From: Firm-04 sp964463355
GTDB taxonomy: Bacteria; Bacillota; Clostridia; Oscillospirales; Ruminococcaceae
NCBI GenBank assembly: GCA_964463355.1
Contig: CAYXBP010000003.1
Location: forward strand, 1-64,000
Length of the DNA stretch: 64,000 nucleotides
Direction: 5' to 3'
This document shows positions 52,711 through 62,205 of the stretch, piece by piece. Every line of letters begins with the position of its first letter. Within the stretch, counting starts at the first letter, position 1. The notes beneath the pieces were generated by a model, which saw only the letters and a program-made list of their open reading frames with translations, made no database searches and was not told where the DNA came from. The position numbers were made by a program, and so were the translations under genes.

Positions 52711-52730
52711 AGTTTATAGAGCAGGGACAA

Positions 52731-54146
52731 TTATGCTTTTCTTTCAAAGCTGACACCCTGTCGTGTTTCGCGAATTTCCCAACCCAGTGCTTGGATTTCG
52801 GCACGCAGTGCATCTGCCTTGGCAAAATCTTTTGCTTGCCGCGCAGCCTTACGTTCTTCTGCCAAAGCCAGCACTTCAGCAGGAACTTCGGGTGCAGCGG
52901 CATCATTGCCGATTACCTTTGCGTTTTCGAACAATCCCAGAGAAAGCACACTGTCTATCTCTGCAATGCAAGCAAGCTTGGTTGCGGCATTGATCTTCGC
53001 TTTCAGGATATCATACAGTACAGTAATTGCCTGTGCGGTGTTAAGATCATTATCCATCGCCTCGCGATATTGTGCTATATAAGATGTCTTTGCTTCTTCG
53101 TCAATCGCCTCAGTGGGAAGTTTCAACAGTGCTGCAATTTTTGCCACCAGCTTCTGATATGCCTGCGCCGCGTTATCCAGATTCTCGTAAGAGAACACCA
53201 GCGACTTACGGTAATGGGATTGCAGACAGAAAAAGCGGTATACCATTGGGGAATAGCCCTTGCTTTCCAGTAAAGAAACAGTTAAAAACTCACCGGAAGA
53301 TTTGCTCATCTTGCCGTTATTGGTATTCAGATGCAGCACATGGAACCAGTGCTTGCACCACGGATGCCCCAGATATGCTTCGCTCTGTGCGATTTCATTC
53401 GTGTGATGTGGAAATACGTTATCAATACCGCCGCAATGCAGATCAAGAGTTTCGCCGCAGTACTTCATACTGATACCAGAGCATTCAATATGCCAACCGG
53501 GGTAGCCCAAGCCCCAAGGGCTTTCCCATTTCAGTTCCTGATCGTCAAATTTAGATTTTGTAAACCACAGCACAAAATCTGCCTTATTTCGTTTGTTTGT
53601 ATCTGCGTCTACACCATCGCGCACACCCACCTCAAGATCTTCCTCTTTAAAATCAAGGAACACATAGTAACGCTCCAATTTAGAGGTATCGAAGTAGATG
53701 TTGCCGCCTGCTTCATAGGCGTAGCCCTTTTGCAGCAGCACCTCTACCAGATGGATAAATTCATCAATGCAGTCTGTTGCGGGTGCAACCACATCGGGAC
53801 GCTTGATATTGAGCTTTTTGCAATCGTCAAAGAACGCATCGGTATAAAACCTTGCGATCTCCATGACAGTTTTTTTCTCGCGCTTGGCACCTTTGAGCAT
53901 TTTGTCATCTCCGGTATCGCCGTCAGAAGTCAGATGCCCCACATCGGTGATATTCATCACGCGCAGCACATCATAGCCAATGTAGCGCAGATATTTTTCC
54001 AATACATCTTCCATCATGTAGGTACGCAAATTGCCGATATGCGCATAATGATACACTGTAGGGCCACAGGTATACATTTTCACCTTGCCCTCCTCCACGG
54101 TAGTGAAGGATTCCTTTTGCTTTGTCAGAGAGTTATAAAGCAGCAT
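52731..54146 (-). CDS. cysS: Cysteine--tRNA ligase
   Basis: This class I synthetase charges tRNA-Cys. The 471-residue protein has the zinc site starting at YTCGPTVY with CGP, the HIGH-like motif HIGN, GWHIECSGIS, and the KMSKS loop in NGKMSKSSGEF. The C-terminal helical domain is Ala-rich. Start: the ATG at 54146 has better spacing to GAAAGGATC than the ATG two codons upstream. It is preceded by a short gap from the membrane-protein gene, without a clear promoter. Confidence 0.97.
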   Translation of the reverse strand: MLLYNSLTKQKESFTTVEEGKVKMYTCGPTVYHYAHIGNLRTYMMEDVLEKYLRYIGYDVLRVMNITDVGHLTSDGDTGDDKMLKGAKREKKTVMEIARFYTDAFFDDCKKLNIKRPDVVAPATDCIDEFIHLVEVLLQKGYAYEAGGNIYFDTSKLERYYVFLDFKEEDLEVGVRDGVDADTNKRNKADFVLWFTKSKFDDQELKWESPWGLGYPGWHIECSGISMKYCGETLDLHCGGIDNVFPHHTNEIAQSEAYLGHPWCKHWFHVLHLNTNNGKMSKSSGEFLTVSLLESKGYSPMVYRFFCLQSHYRKSLVFSYENLDNAAQAYQKLVAKIAALLKLPTEAIDEEAKTSYIAQYREAMDNDLNTAQAITVLYDILKAKINAATKLACIAEIDSVLSLGLFENAKVIGNDAAAPEVPAEVLALAEERKAARQAKDFAKADALRAEIQALGWEIRETRQGVSFERKA

Positions 54147-54207
54147 GGTCATGATCCTTTCTTGTACGGAATTGTCGGCATTATTATATCACAAAACGAT
54201 GATAAAG

Positions 54208-54753
54208 TCAATATTCACAATGTAAAGCATGATCCCTTGCGTATGGGTTTGCTGCATCATATTGCTGCATAGCGAAGCGTTTGCCGTTTTCCAACACAAC
54301 GCCGATCATTTCGGTGCCTGATTCTGCATATTTGTAATCCAGATAGGATATGCAGTGATATTCGTTGCCAAACGCATCCTTTATGATGTAGGGGGCTTTG
54401 TTCGAATTGGGCAACTTGGCGGTTACGGGAATCAAAAAGCATTTGTAATCACTGCGTGATATCAGATCATAATCTGAACCACGCCCAAACTTTTTGCCCA
54501 GCCCCCGCAAAATGCAAACAGCACTGTAGATCATCAGTACACACCATCCAAAAAAGATAGTACCTGTTCTCCCGCCACGCAAGCCTGCACACAGGTGTAG
54601 AAAATCGCCAATGGCAGGAATCGTTAGCAGTGCTGTAAAGATAATGCATGAGAATAATGCCGCCATGTAATCCCCGCGTGCTTCCTTGATGTAACTTTTC
54701 GTTTTGTTGTATTGTGCTTCTGTCAGCGAGCAGTTTGTCATGGTCATTCTCAT
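54208..54753 (-). CDS. Small two-helix membrane protein of unknown function
   Basis: I do not recognise this 181-residue protein. It has two membrane segments (about residues 29-55 and 66-84) between a short polar N-terminus and a soluble C-terminal domain of about 90 residues that starts near SDYDLISRSDYKCFLIPV and contains aromatic and Cys residues. It follows pepP by 27 bases on the same strand, so it is likely the last gene of that operon. The ribosome binding site is weak, and an ATG four codons later is also possible. Confidence 0.68.
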   Translation of the reverse strand: MRMTMTNCSLTEAQYNKTKSYIKEARGDYMAALFSCIIFTALLTIPAIGDFLHLCAGLRGGRTGTIFFGWCVLMIYSAVCILRGLGKKFGRGSDYDLISRSDYKCFLIPVTAKLPNSNKAPYIIKDAFGNEYHCISYLDYKYAESGTEMIGVVLENGKRFAMQQYDAANPYARDHALHCEY

Positions 54754-54780
54754 TCTGTCTTCAAAGCGGTTTCGCCATCA

Positions 54781-55875
54781 TTATGGGATCGTTTCCGGCA
54801 GGATTTGCAACTGCTTTGAAAAATTCGTAAGATTTCGGGGCGTATCACCATGGATCACCACCATATCCTCAATACGGATACCAAACTGACCAGGCAGATA
54901 TACTCCTGGTTCCACTGTCATGATGACCCCGTCTTCCAGCACCTGTTCGCAGCGCGGCGATGCCGCAGGGGATTCATGGATCTCCAACCCGACCGAGTGC
55001 CCAAGCGCGTGGGTGAAATACTGGTTCAGTCCTGCTTCTGTCAGTGAACTTGCTGCCGCCTCATGCATAATTCTGCATGGCAAATCTGCTCTTGCCTGTG
55101 CAATGGCTGCCGATTGCGCACGCAGTACAGCTCCGTAGGCTTCACGAAAAGCTGCGCTTGCCGAGCCATACGCAAAGGTACGCGTCATATCGGAGTGATA
55201 GCCATTGTACACCGCACCAAAATCAACCAAAATGACATCGCCCAGTTGCAGTTTGCGTTCTGATGGAACACCGTGGGGCATACTGGCACGTTCACCAAAC
55301 AGCAGAATGGTCTGAAATGAGGGCTGCTCACTGCCGTATACCGCCATGAGATAGTCGAGCTTTGCAGCGGCAGCCTTTTCGGTAATACCTGTTTGCAGCA
55401 TAGGAAGCAAATCATGCAATGCTCTTTCAGCGATGCGCTGTGCCTTTTCGATACAGGCGATTTCTTCTTCTGATTTCCGCGTACGCAGCAGTGACAGACG
55501 CTCCCCTATAGGTAGCCATTTGATTTGTGGCAACGATTCTTTCAGGCGTTCATACTGTCGCAGAGTAAGATAGTCGTCCTCAAACAGTACCGCAGTTGCC
55601 TGGTGGGCATTCAGTAGTTGCGCAAGATATGCAGCTCCGGTCATATCAGCGGGGCGCAACGATACTGTAAAGCCTTTCGGTGCAAGTAGTACTTCAGCAC
55701 GTTCTATATATCTGCCATCGGTGAGAAAAACAGCGGTTGCATCGCGAAAAAGCAGAAGTTTGCCTTCAAAGGCGGTTTCGCCCAACGCGTAGATCAGCTG
55801 CACCTCACTTTGCAGCAGAACAGCATCCGCATCTGTGCCTTGCAGCATTGTGTGTATTTCTTTGATGTGGTGCAT
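54781..55875 (-). CDS. Xaa-Pro aminopeptidase family protein (M24)
   Basis: M24 aminopeptidases remove N-terminal residues before proline. The 364-residue protein has a creatinase-like N-terminal domain (1-130) and the pita-bread catalytic domain with the five metal ligands visible: both Asp in LVDFGAVYNGYHSDMTRTF, His in HALGHSVGLEIHE, Glu in VEPGVYL and Glu in RIEDMVVI. AAGGAGAAG lies close to the ATG. A hairpin upstream separates it partly from folD. The length fits the family, and several names (PepP or PepQ) are possible. Confidence 0.92.
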   Translation of the reverse strand: MHHIKEIHTMLQGTDADAVLLQSEVQLIYALGETAFEGKLLLFRDATAVFLTDGRYIERAEVLLAPKGFTVSLRPADMTGAAYLAQLLNAHQATAVLFEDDYLTLRQYERLKESLPQIKWLPIGERLSLLRTRKSEEEIACIEKAQRIAERALHDLLPMLQTGITEKAAAAKLDYLMAVYGSEQPSFQTILLFGERASMPHGVPSERKLQLGDVILVDFGAVYNGYHSDMTRTFAYGSASAAFREAYGAVLRAQSAAIAQARADLPCRIMHEAAASSLTEAGLNQYFTHALGHSVGLEIHESPAASPRCEQVLEDGVIMTVEPGVYLPGQFGIRIEDMVVIHGDTPRNLTNFSKQLQILPETIP

Positions 55876-55893
55876 ATTCTTCTCCTTTTTTTC

Positions 55894-55935
55894 AAAATCC
55901 CCTACCCCATAAAAGGGACAGGGGATTTTAGTTTG
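55894..55935 (-). terminator. Hairpin between folD and pepP
   Basis: AAAATCCCCT pairs with AGGGGATTTT, with an inner CCC/GGG pair. On the minus strand a T-rich stretch follows. It may stop part of the folD transcript. Confidence 0.65.
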
Positions 55936-56008
55936 ACGAGAAACTCTCATGAAGCACTTTGTTGAAAATACTTTCTCGACGGACGAAAAGAAGGGATTGT
56001 TTCCCTGA

Positions 56009-56857
56009 TTATTTGAACTGTTCCTTTGCAGCGGTAAGGGTATTACGCATCAGAATGGCACGGGTCATGGGGCCAACACCGCCGGGAACGGGTGTGATTG
56101 CCGAGGCAATTCTTTCCACTTCATCGTATGCCACATCGCCACAGAGCTTGCCTTCGCTGTTACGATTCATGCCTACATCAATAACAACTGCACCAGGTTT
56201 GACCATATCTGCGGTGACAAAATTTGCTTTACCTACCGCAGCTACCAAAATATCCGCCTGTCGCGTCTGGGCTGCCAAATCAGCCGTACGGGAGTGGCAA
56301 ATCGTCACAGTACCATTGCGATGCAGCAGCAGCATCCCCATAGGCTTGCCAACGATATTACTTCTGCCAATAACCACACAGTGCTTGCCGTTGATATCGC
56401 AGCCGATGCTATCCAGCATCTCAATAACGCCAGCGGGAGTACAGGGCAGGAAGGAATAATCGCCGATCATGATTCTGCCGACATTTTCGGGGTGAAATGC
56501 GTCCACATCCTTGGCGGGGGAAATGGCGTGCAGAATGGTTTGCTCACAGATATGCTTTGGCAGGGGCAGCTGCACCAGAATACCATTGACTTTTGCATCG
56601 CTATTGAGTTTGGCAATCAGCTCCAGCAATTCTGCCTCAGTCGTTTCGGCGGGCAATGCGTACTCATAGGAGGCAAATCCAACCTCTGCGCAATCTTTTC
56701 TCTTGTTGTTGACATACACACGGGATGCTGGATTATCACCGACCAGCACCACAGCCAATCCGGGATCGTAGCCCTTTTCTTTCAGGGTCTTTACCTCTGC
56801 TGCAACCTCAGCTTTTACATTTGCGGCGATTTTCTTACCATCAATCAGCATAGCCAT
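56009..56857 (-). CDS. folD: Bifunctional methylenetetrahydrofolate dehydrogenase/cyclohydrolase
   Basis: FolD interconverts methylene-, methenyl- and formyl-tetrahydrofolate. The 282-residue protein has VGDNPASRVYVNNKRK with the catalytic Lys, GILVQLPLPKH, and the NADP site CVVIGRSNIVGKPMGMLL, with the late PVPGGVGPMTRA. Its length and motifs are normal. The stop of lgt lies five bases upstream of its start, so the two are cotranscribed. Confidence 0.97.
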   Translation of the reverse strand: MAMLIDGKKIAANVKAEVAAEVKTLKEKGYDPGLAVVLVGDNPASRVYVNNKRKDCAEVGFASYEYALPAETTEAELLELIAKLNSDAKVNGILVQLPLPKHICEQTILHAISPAKDVDAFHPENVGRIMIGDYSFLPCTPAGVIEMLDSIGCDINGKHCVVIGRSNIVGKPMGMLLLHRNGTVTICHSRTADLAAQTRQADILVAAVGKANFVTADMVKPGAVVIDVGMNRNSEGKLCGDVAYDEVERIASAITPVPGGVGPMTRAILMRNTLTAAKEQFK

Positions 56858-56862
56858 GATTA

Positions 56863-57942
56863 TTACTCCTTCTCTTCCTGGTTTTCAATTTCGTCGGATC
56901 CTTCTGTTGTCTTCGTTGCTACGGATCCAGTAGCTTCTTCGTCATTATGCTCAATATGTGCTACGCTTGCTGTTTTAGCAGCTTTCTTTTTGGCACGGTG
57001 GGCTTGATATTCTTCTTCTCGTGCATCAGCTTCAGCAAGCAGCTTTTGGGATTCTATCGAGTTGACATACAGCACATAGTCGCCGTGCATACGCTTGACG
57101 CGGTTGTACATCACAATAAACAGCACCAGACCTACCACAGCGGTCACAACGGCAACCACCTGTGAAATGCGCAGTGTGCCGATATACAAGCTATCGGTGC
57201 GCAAACCTTCAATGAAGAATCTGCCGACACCATACCATACCATGTACAGCAAAAAGATCTGTCCATCGAACTTGCGCCACTTTTTGGAGATGGTATGCAA
57301 CAGCACAAAACCCAGCAAACACCAGAAGGACTCATACAAGAAGCACGGGTGTACGGGTTCAGTGGCAACTACGCCAGGCAGCTCGTTGGCGTGTACGGTG
57401 AGATATGACTGGATTCTGCCGCTGGACATACCGAAAACGCTGTCCGTATTGCAACCAAACGCCTCGTGATTGGTAAAGTTGCCCCATCTTCCGATGCCCT
57501 GACCGATCAGAAAGCCCAATGCAGTCAGATCAAGCATGGGTAGTAGTCTAACTTTTCGTATTTTGCAGATGAGTATGCCCACCAACAATGCACCAATGAT
57601 GCCGCCGTAGATCGCCAGCCCACCATTGCGTATGTTGACAATTGCCTTCCAGTTTCCCGCGTAGGTATCCCAGCGGCAAAGGACATAGTAGGTTCTTGCG
57701 CCGATGACACCGCCAATAATGCCACCGATGACACCATCAATCGCACGGTCGGGATCAATGCCAAAGCTGCGCATACGAGAAAAGCCGTACAACATCGCCA
57801 GCAAAAGACCCGCTGCAATGATGATACCGTACCATTTCACATCAACGCCAAACAACGTAAATGCAACGCTGTCCACTGTCAGTTCCAGTCCCAGCTTCGG
57901 AAAGACGATCTGATTCATATCCAGATTTCCCAAATGTGTCAT
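56863..57942 (-). CDS. lgt: Prolipoprotein diacylglyceryl transferase
   Basis: Lgt attaches diacylglycerol to the lipobox cysteine of prelipoproteins, such as the GH74 protein in this window. The 359-residue protein has seven membrane segments, the Lgt signature GQGIGRWGNFTNHEAFG, and conserved IRNGGLAIYGGIIGA. The last 75 residues are a charged, Ala/Glu/Lys-rich tail not seen in short Lgt proteins. The ATG follows AAAGGAGAAATT; a longer in-frame start is less likely. Confidence 0.96.
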   Translation of the reverse strand: MTHLGNLDMNQIVFPKLGLELTVDSVAFTLFGVDVKWYGIIIAAGLLLAMLYGFSRMRSFGIDPDRAIDGVIGGIIGGVIGARTYYVLCRWDTYAGNWKAIVNIRNGGLAIYGGIIGALLVGILICKIRKVRLLPMLDLTALGFLIGQGIGRWGNFTNHEAFGCNTDSVFGMSSGRIQSYLTVHANELPGVVATEPVHPCFLYESFWCLLGFVLLHTISKKWRKFDGQIFLLYMVWYGVGRFFIEGLRTDSLYIGTLRISQVVAVVTAVVGLVLFIVMYNRVKRMHGDYVLYVNSIESQKLLAEADAREEEYQAHRAKKKAAKTASVAHIEHNDEEATGSVATKTTEGSDEIENQEEKE

Positions 57943-57953
57943 AATTTCTCCTT

Positions 57954-59249
57954 TCACAAGGCATCGTCTTCGGGTGCAATTACCGAAAGACTGACTTTAT
58001 CTGCGCAAAAACGCTCGCGCAAGCATTGCATTGCGTCTTCGAGGGTTACGGTAGAGAGTACTTCAGCTCTGGCAAAAGGTGAAATGCGGTGCGCCATAAA
58101 GGAATCCACCAGTGTGGAAACAGCACCTTCAGGGGCATTGTTCATTGTGATCGCCTCACCATAGGCGGCGCGTTTCAGCGTATTGAACAGGCTCACATCC
58201 AGTCCTTCTGCCTTTACGCGTTCGATCTCGGCAAGCAGTGCGTCCTGCACCGCACGCGGATCATCGGACTCACCTGCTGCCATCATGCAGAAGAATCCGT
58301 CGCCGCTGAGGTAATCAGTATTAAATGCATCGTTGATCAATCCATCGGATATCAGCTTCTGGTACAGGGGAGATGCTGAGCCTGCAATCACATTGAATAC
58401 GATGGTTGCAGTCAGTGCAGCGCGCAGTTCTTCAATGCCCTCCTCGGGACGGCTCTTGAAGCCGATCATGAACATCGTTTTGCCCACTGCCATCTTTGTG
58501 CAGGCATAGGGCTTTACCACGCTTTCAGGTTCGGGCAGAAATACCGTTTCCAGTTTCTGGTTCGGGACAGGGACAAGCAATTTATCGGCAACGGCAAGCA
58601 CCTGCTGCACGGTAATATTGCCTGCACAGCAAAGCACCATATTGTGCAAATTATAGAAAGTACGGTAACAAGTGTACAGCAATTCTGGCGTGATCTTTGC
58701 AATGCTTTCCACACTGCCCGCCACATCCAATTGAACAGGGTGATTGTGATACAAGCATCGCAGCAGTTGAAAGAAGAGTCGGTCACCAGGGTCATCAAGA
58801 TACATTTTGATTTCCTGTGCAATGATGCCCTGCTCTTTGGCGACGGTTGCCTCAGTGAAATAGGGCTTCTGTACAAAATCCAGCAGAATTTCAAGAGAGC
58901 GGTCAAAATTCTGTGAACAGGAAAACAGATACACTGTGCGGTCGAAGGATGTGTATGCATTGGCACAAGCACCCACCTGATTGAACAGTGCAAAAGTATC
59001 ACAGTCCTCATTTTCAAAGAGTTTATGCTCCAGAAAATGTGCAATGCCTTCGGGTACGGTGGTATATTCGGCATCGCCTTCCAAGCGGAATCGCGTGTGA
59101 ATTGAACCATATTTTGTGCCGAACATGGCATGTGCTGTACTAAAGCCGGGCTTTTCCATTACACGGATCTCCAATCCGCTGGGATGCTGTATGCAATGGC
59201 AGATATCGCCTGTGCGTGCATCACGCAAAACAGTGGTTTCGTATGTCAT
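57954..59249 (-). CDS. M16-family zinc peptidase (YmfH type, active-site bearing)
   Basis: M16 peptidases are zinc enzymes that degrade or process peptides. The 431-residue protein has the inverted zinc motif HFLEH near residue 87 and a downstream Glu. Its N-terminal and C-terminal halves show the usual two-fold fold. Three bases separate it from the next upstream M16 gene, which lacks the motif, so the two probably form a heterodimer, as for YmfF/YmfH in Bacillus. The substrate is not known here. Confidence 0.9.
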   Translation of the reverse strand: MTYETTVLRDARTGDICHCIQHPSGLEIRVMEKPGFSTAHAMFGTKYGSIHTRFRLEGDAEYTTVPEGIAHFLEHKLFENEDCDTFALFNQVGACANAYTSFDRTVYLFSCSQNFDRSLEILLDFVQKPYFTEATVAKEQGIIAQEIKMYLDDPGDRLFFQLLRCLYHNHPVQLDVAGSVESIAKITPELLYTCYRTFYNLHNMVLCCAGNITVQQVLAVADKLLVPVPNQKLETVFLPEPESVVKPYACTKMAVGKTMFMIGFKSRPEEGIEELRAALTATIVFNVIAGSASPLYQKLISDGLINDAFNTDYLSGDGFFCMMAAGESDDPRAVQDALLAEIERVKAEGLDVSLFNTLKRAAYGEAITMNNAPEGAVSTLVDSFMAHRISPFARAEVLSTVTLEDAMQCLRERFCADKVSLSVIAPEDDAL

Positions 59250-59252
59250 GAT

Positions 59253-60539
59253 TCACGCCTCCTCTCCTTCTGTATCGGATCTGGTCGCAAGCAAGGTGTA
59301 TACGGTATCTGGCTGCAATGTTTTTGCGGCAGCGATCACCTCCGCGCGAGTGATATTGCGCAGTGCGGAGGCGGTTTCCTGCATAGTACGGAGATTGCCT
59401 TCACGCTTTTGCTGCAACACCCACCCTGCCAGGCCACTTTGTGAATCAGAAGCAGCGGCGAGTGTATGTTCGAAGTACATGGTGCATTCGCGCATCATGT
59501 TGTCGGTAAAGTCACCGCTGCGGAGTGCTTCAATCTGTTCCATGATGGCAGCCTTAGTTTCCTCCAGATTTTCGGTACGCACGCCGCAGTCGATGATCAA
59601 AGCGTGTTTACTGCGCACATAGCGCGATGCGCAATAATAGCAAAGGCTTCGTTTTTCGCGCACATTAGTAAACAGCAGTGAACCAGTGGTGCCGCCCAAC
59701 AGCAGATTCAGCATGCGCATGGCATCGTGGTCGGCATCCATGGTTTTCATGACCATTACCAGTTTGCATTGTGTAACAGGCATTGGTTCCTCTACGTTTT
59801 CCACAGCAGATTTCGCCGGACTGATGCTTTCGTAATCCACCATTTGAGGTTTGCGTGTGATATTTTGGAATGCGGCACGCAATGCGGGAAGCAATTGATC
59901 TTTTTCTTCGGGCAGTACCGCAACGATCTCAAGGGGGGCAGTGGTAAGCATTCGCTGCCATGCGATATAGGCACTCTCAGCGGTCACTGCTTCAGCAGAA
60001 GCGCGGGTGCCATAGGGTGGGCAGGCGGCAGGTTCGCCGACATAGGCAATTTCTGCGGCACGCTGCATGGCATAGTTGCGCTTCTGGTTGATTTCGCAGT
60101 CAATGGCATCCAGCAAATTTTGCTTACAATAACTGAAGGATTCTGCCTCGAATGCGCCGTTTTGTACGTTGGGTCGCAGCAGACATCCCAAGGCGAGGTG
60201 CAGCATGGCATCGGTTATAGATTCGCCATTCAAAGCAAAGGGGTCATCGATCCAGTGAGCGGAAATGGTCAGTTCCTGCACATCGCCGCTGCTGCCGCGG
60301 CTGCTTTGCAGTGATGCGCCATACAGTGATTGTTTTTGCAGTGCAAGTGCTGCAAGCGTTGGGTATTCCGCCGAACAATTGGTCAGCAGATCAATCATCA
60401 GCGCGTTTTCCGCCACGGTTTCAGGGTCGCGTCTGACATAGAATCGGAAATACAGTGAACAAGTTTTGAATTTAGGGTCATACAACTCCGTATAGGAGAT
60501 ACCGCCATCGAGAGAGACGGTGAAAGGCTGTTGCGCCAT
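59253..60539 (-). CDS. M16-family peptidase-like protein (YmfF type, no zinc motif)
   Basis: The 428-residue product is an M16 homologue in which the HxxEH position is replaced (NALMIDLLTNCSAEY), so it is expected to be inactive alone and to act as partner of the following gene product. The C-terminal half has LLGGTTGSLLFTNVREKRSLCYY, a family motif. AAGGAGG lies close to the ATG; an in-frame extension of 21 codons at the N-terminus has no site. It is the first gene of the ymfF-ymfH-lgt-folD-pepP run. Confidence 0.86.
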   Translation of the reverse strand: MAQQPFTVSLDGGISYTELYDPKFKTCSLYFRFYVRRDPETVAENALMIDLLTNCSAEYPTLAALALQKQSLYGASLQSSRGSSGDVQELTISAHWIDDPFALNGESITDAMLHLALGCLLRPNVQNGAFEAESFSYCKQNLLDAIDCEINQKRNYAMQRAAEIAYVGEPAACPPYGTRASAEAVTAESAYIAWQRMLTTAPLEIVAVLPEEKDQLLPALRAAFQNITRKPQMVDYESISPAKSAVENVEEPMPVTQCKLVMVMKTMDADHDAMRMLNLLLGGTTGSLLFTNVREKRSLCYYCASRYVRSKHALIIDCGVRTENLEETKAAIMEQIEALRSGDFTDNMMRECTMYFEHTLAAASDSQSGLAGWVLQQKREGNLRTMQETASALRNITRAEVIAAAKTLQPDTVYTLLATRSDTEGEEA

Positions 60540-60582
60540 TGAAAAATCCTCCTTTTTGCAGTACAGAAGTTCACACAGAACT

Positions 60583-60588
60583 ATTATA
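60583..60588 (-). promoter_or_regulatory. Minus-10 box of the ymfF-lgt-folD operon
   Basis: On the minus strand TGTGGTATAAT gives an extended -10 element (TGG before TATAAT). No good -35 box is present, which extended -10 promoters do not need. Confidence 0.6.
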
Positions 60589-60748
60589 CCACATCTAATC
60601 AAAAAAAGCGATACCTTTACGACATTTTTTCAAATTTTACCATCATTTTCACAATTGAGCATCGTGCAAAGCAAGCTTGACTATTTGGTGATGCCATAAT
60701 ACTGTTTCATCCAATGCCTATTATTTTGGGATTTTCACCGCAAAAGTC

Positions 60749-60778
60749 TTGACAAGGAAAGCCGCTTCGTGCTACAAT
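60749..60778 (+). promoter_or_regulatory. Promoter of the 60852 gene
   Basis: TTGACA (60749-60754), 18 bases, TACAAT (60773-60778). It is close to consensus. Confidence 0.75.
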
Positions 60779-60851
60779 GAATAGGTATGAGCATATCTTG
60801 TTGTGAATATGCAAAGCTGATCTTCCGACTTCTCAGAAAGGCGCAACGATA

Positions 60852-61229
60852 ATGAAGCGTACTGTTGCTCTTCCCTTAAGCCAAAAGCTGTATCTTGCGG
60901 CGAAAATATTGACTGCTATCATTTTTGCCACTCTCGGTGTGCTGCTCATCGGGCTGGTGATCTCCGAAGTGGCACCCAAAAGCGAGTCTGCATTTATACC
61001 TGATTATGTCTACAATGAAATCATCGTAGAATCTAACAGCCCTTTGCCCGACCCTGTACTCACCTTGAACCAAGACTGCTATCCAGAGAATTTGCTTTCT
61101 GTTGGCTATGAGCGCGCTGCAACCATTGGCACAAAAGAACTCACCATTGGTGTGGTGTTGACCTTTACCGATGGCGTTACCCGAACCGAATACATTACAC
61201 TGATACCCAAACAACTGGAAGTATCATAG
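60852..61229 (+). CDS. Single-pass membrane protein of unknown function
   Basis: The 125-residue protein has one membrane helix (about residues 16-40) and an 85-residue outer part rich in beta-forming residues, ending TEYITLIPKQLEV. It has a basic N-terminus and no lipobox. I do not recognise the family. GAAAGG precedes the ATG. It is followed after 17 bases by the U32-like gene and is driven by the promoter at 60749-60778. Confidence 0.72.
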   Translation: MKRTVALPLSQKLYLAAKILTAIIFATLGVLLIGLVISEVAPKSESAFIPDYVYNEIIVESNSPLPDPVLTLNQDCYPENLLSVGYERAATIGTKELTIGVVLTFTDGVTRTEYITLIPKQLEVS

Positions 61230-61246
61230 GAGGGTTTACAATCAAT

Positions 61247-62179
61247 ATGGCGCAGCAGATTCGCTTTCACATCCCAGATTTTTTAAAGCATTTTTCGCTC
61301 AATATGCATCTGCTGCAAATGATGCAGCGCAAACCAGAAGCCTTCTATGACGGCGTTACCATCGGTTCGGTGTATGGTGTATTTCCTACTGCACTTTGGA
61401 ATGGCGGACGGTTTTTGCAGGGCACTTGTGACACAAGAGTCATGCAGGAGGTGCTGAAAGCATTCAACAAGCAGGGCGTGCCATGCCGTTACACCTTTAC
61501 CAATCCGCTGATCGACGAACGTCATTTGCAGGATCGCTTGTGCAATGAGATGCTGCGGTTGGGTGATAACGGCCTCAATGAGGTGATCGTTGCATCCCCT
61601 GCGTTGGAGCAGTATATCCGTACACAGTATCCATCGTATCCCATTATTTCTTCAACCTGCAAGGAATTGACCGATCCGCAGGCACTGGCAGAGGAACTGG
61701 AAAGGGACTACAAGCTGGTGGTTCTGGATTACCGCCATAATAATCATTGGGAATTGCTTTCCGCAATTACACACCCTGAAAAATGTGAACTTCTGATTAA
61801 CGCCTGCTGTGACCCGAACTGTAAACGCCGCGGCGCACATTACCGTACCATTGGCAAATCACAGTTGCAATACGCAAAATGGGCAAAAAATGCAAAGCCC
61901 GGTACAAAGCCGCCTGTTCTCGATGTGGAAAAATTCGAGTGCCCATATATGACGCTTTCGCTGTATGATACCGTGGATTTTACCACCCATATCACACCGC
62001 AGGCACTGTATGAGCAGTATGTTCCCGCAGGCTTTGTTAATTTCAAGATAGAGGGACGTTCGCTGCCCGATATCAATGTATTGGAAACCTACATCTACTA
62101 CATGGTAAAACCCCAGTGGCAAGACCGCATCCGCTTGGAACTGCTGCTGCGGTTGACCAAAAAATACAAATATTTTTGA
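61247..62179 (+). CDS. U32 peptidase-like TIM-barrel protein (tentative)
   Basis: The 310-residue protein has alternating beta-strand/helix pattern expected of a TIM barrel (for example NEVIVASPALEQYIRTQYP), a cysteine cluster LLINACCDPNCKRRG in the middle and NFKIEGRSLPD near the end, which resembles the KIEGR motif of U32 peptidases and related tRNA-modifying proteins. I cannot fit the rest of the family signature, so this is tentative. AGGAGGG lies 12 bases before the ATG. The three genes 60852-63039 form a probable transcription unit. Confidence 0.55.
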   Translation: MAQQIRFHIPDFLKHFSLNMHLLQMMQRKPEAFYDGVTIGSVYGVFPTALWNGGRFLQGTCDTRVMQEVLKAFNKQGVPCRYTFTNPLIDERHLQDRLCNEMLRLGDNGLNEVIVASPALEQYIRTQYPSYPIISSTCKELTDPQALAEELERDYKLVVLDYRHNNHWELLSAITHPEKCELLINACCDPNCKRRGAHYRTIGKSQLQYAKWAKNAKPGTKPPVLDVEKFECPYMTLSLYDTVDFTTHITPQALYEQYVPAGFVNFKIEGRSLPDINVLETYIYYMVKPQWQDRIRLELLLRLTKKYKYF

Positions 62180-62205
62180 CGTATTACGCAGAAAGGACAA
62201 ATGCT

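Larger units (their letters stand above)
52416..52730. other. Intergenic region upstream of the sensor-GGDEF-EAL gene
   Basis: No gene. It contains the promoter at 52545-52573, a leader of about 120 bases, and the cysS terminator at 52677-52710. I looked for a cyclic-di-GMP riboswitch in the leader and did not find the conserved motifs. Confidence 0.65.
60540..60851. other. Divergent intergenic region
   Basis: No gene. It holds the leftward -10 element at 60583-60588 and the rightward promoter at 60749-60778. The middle part is AT-rich and I see no further structure in it. Confidence 0.6.
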
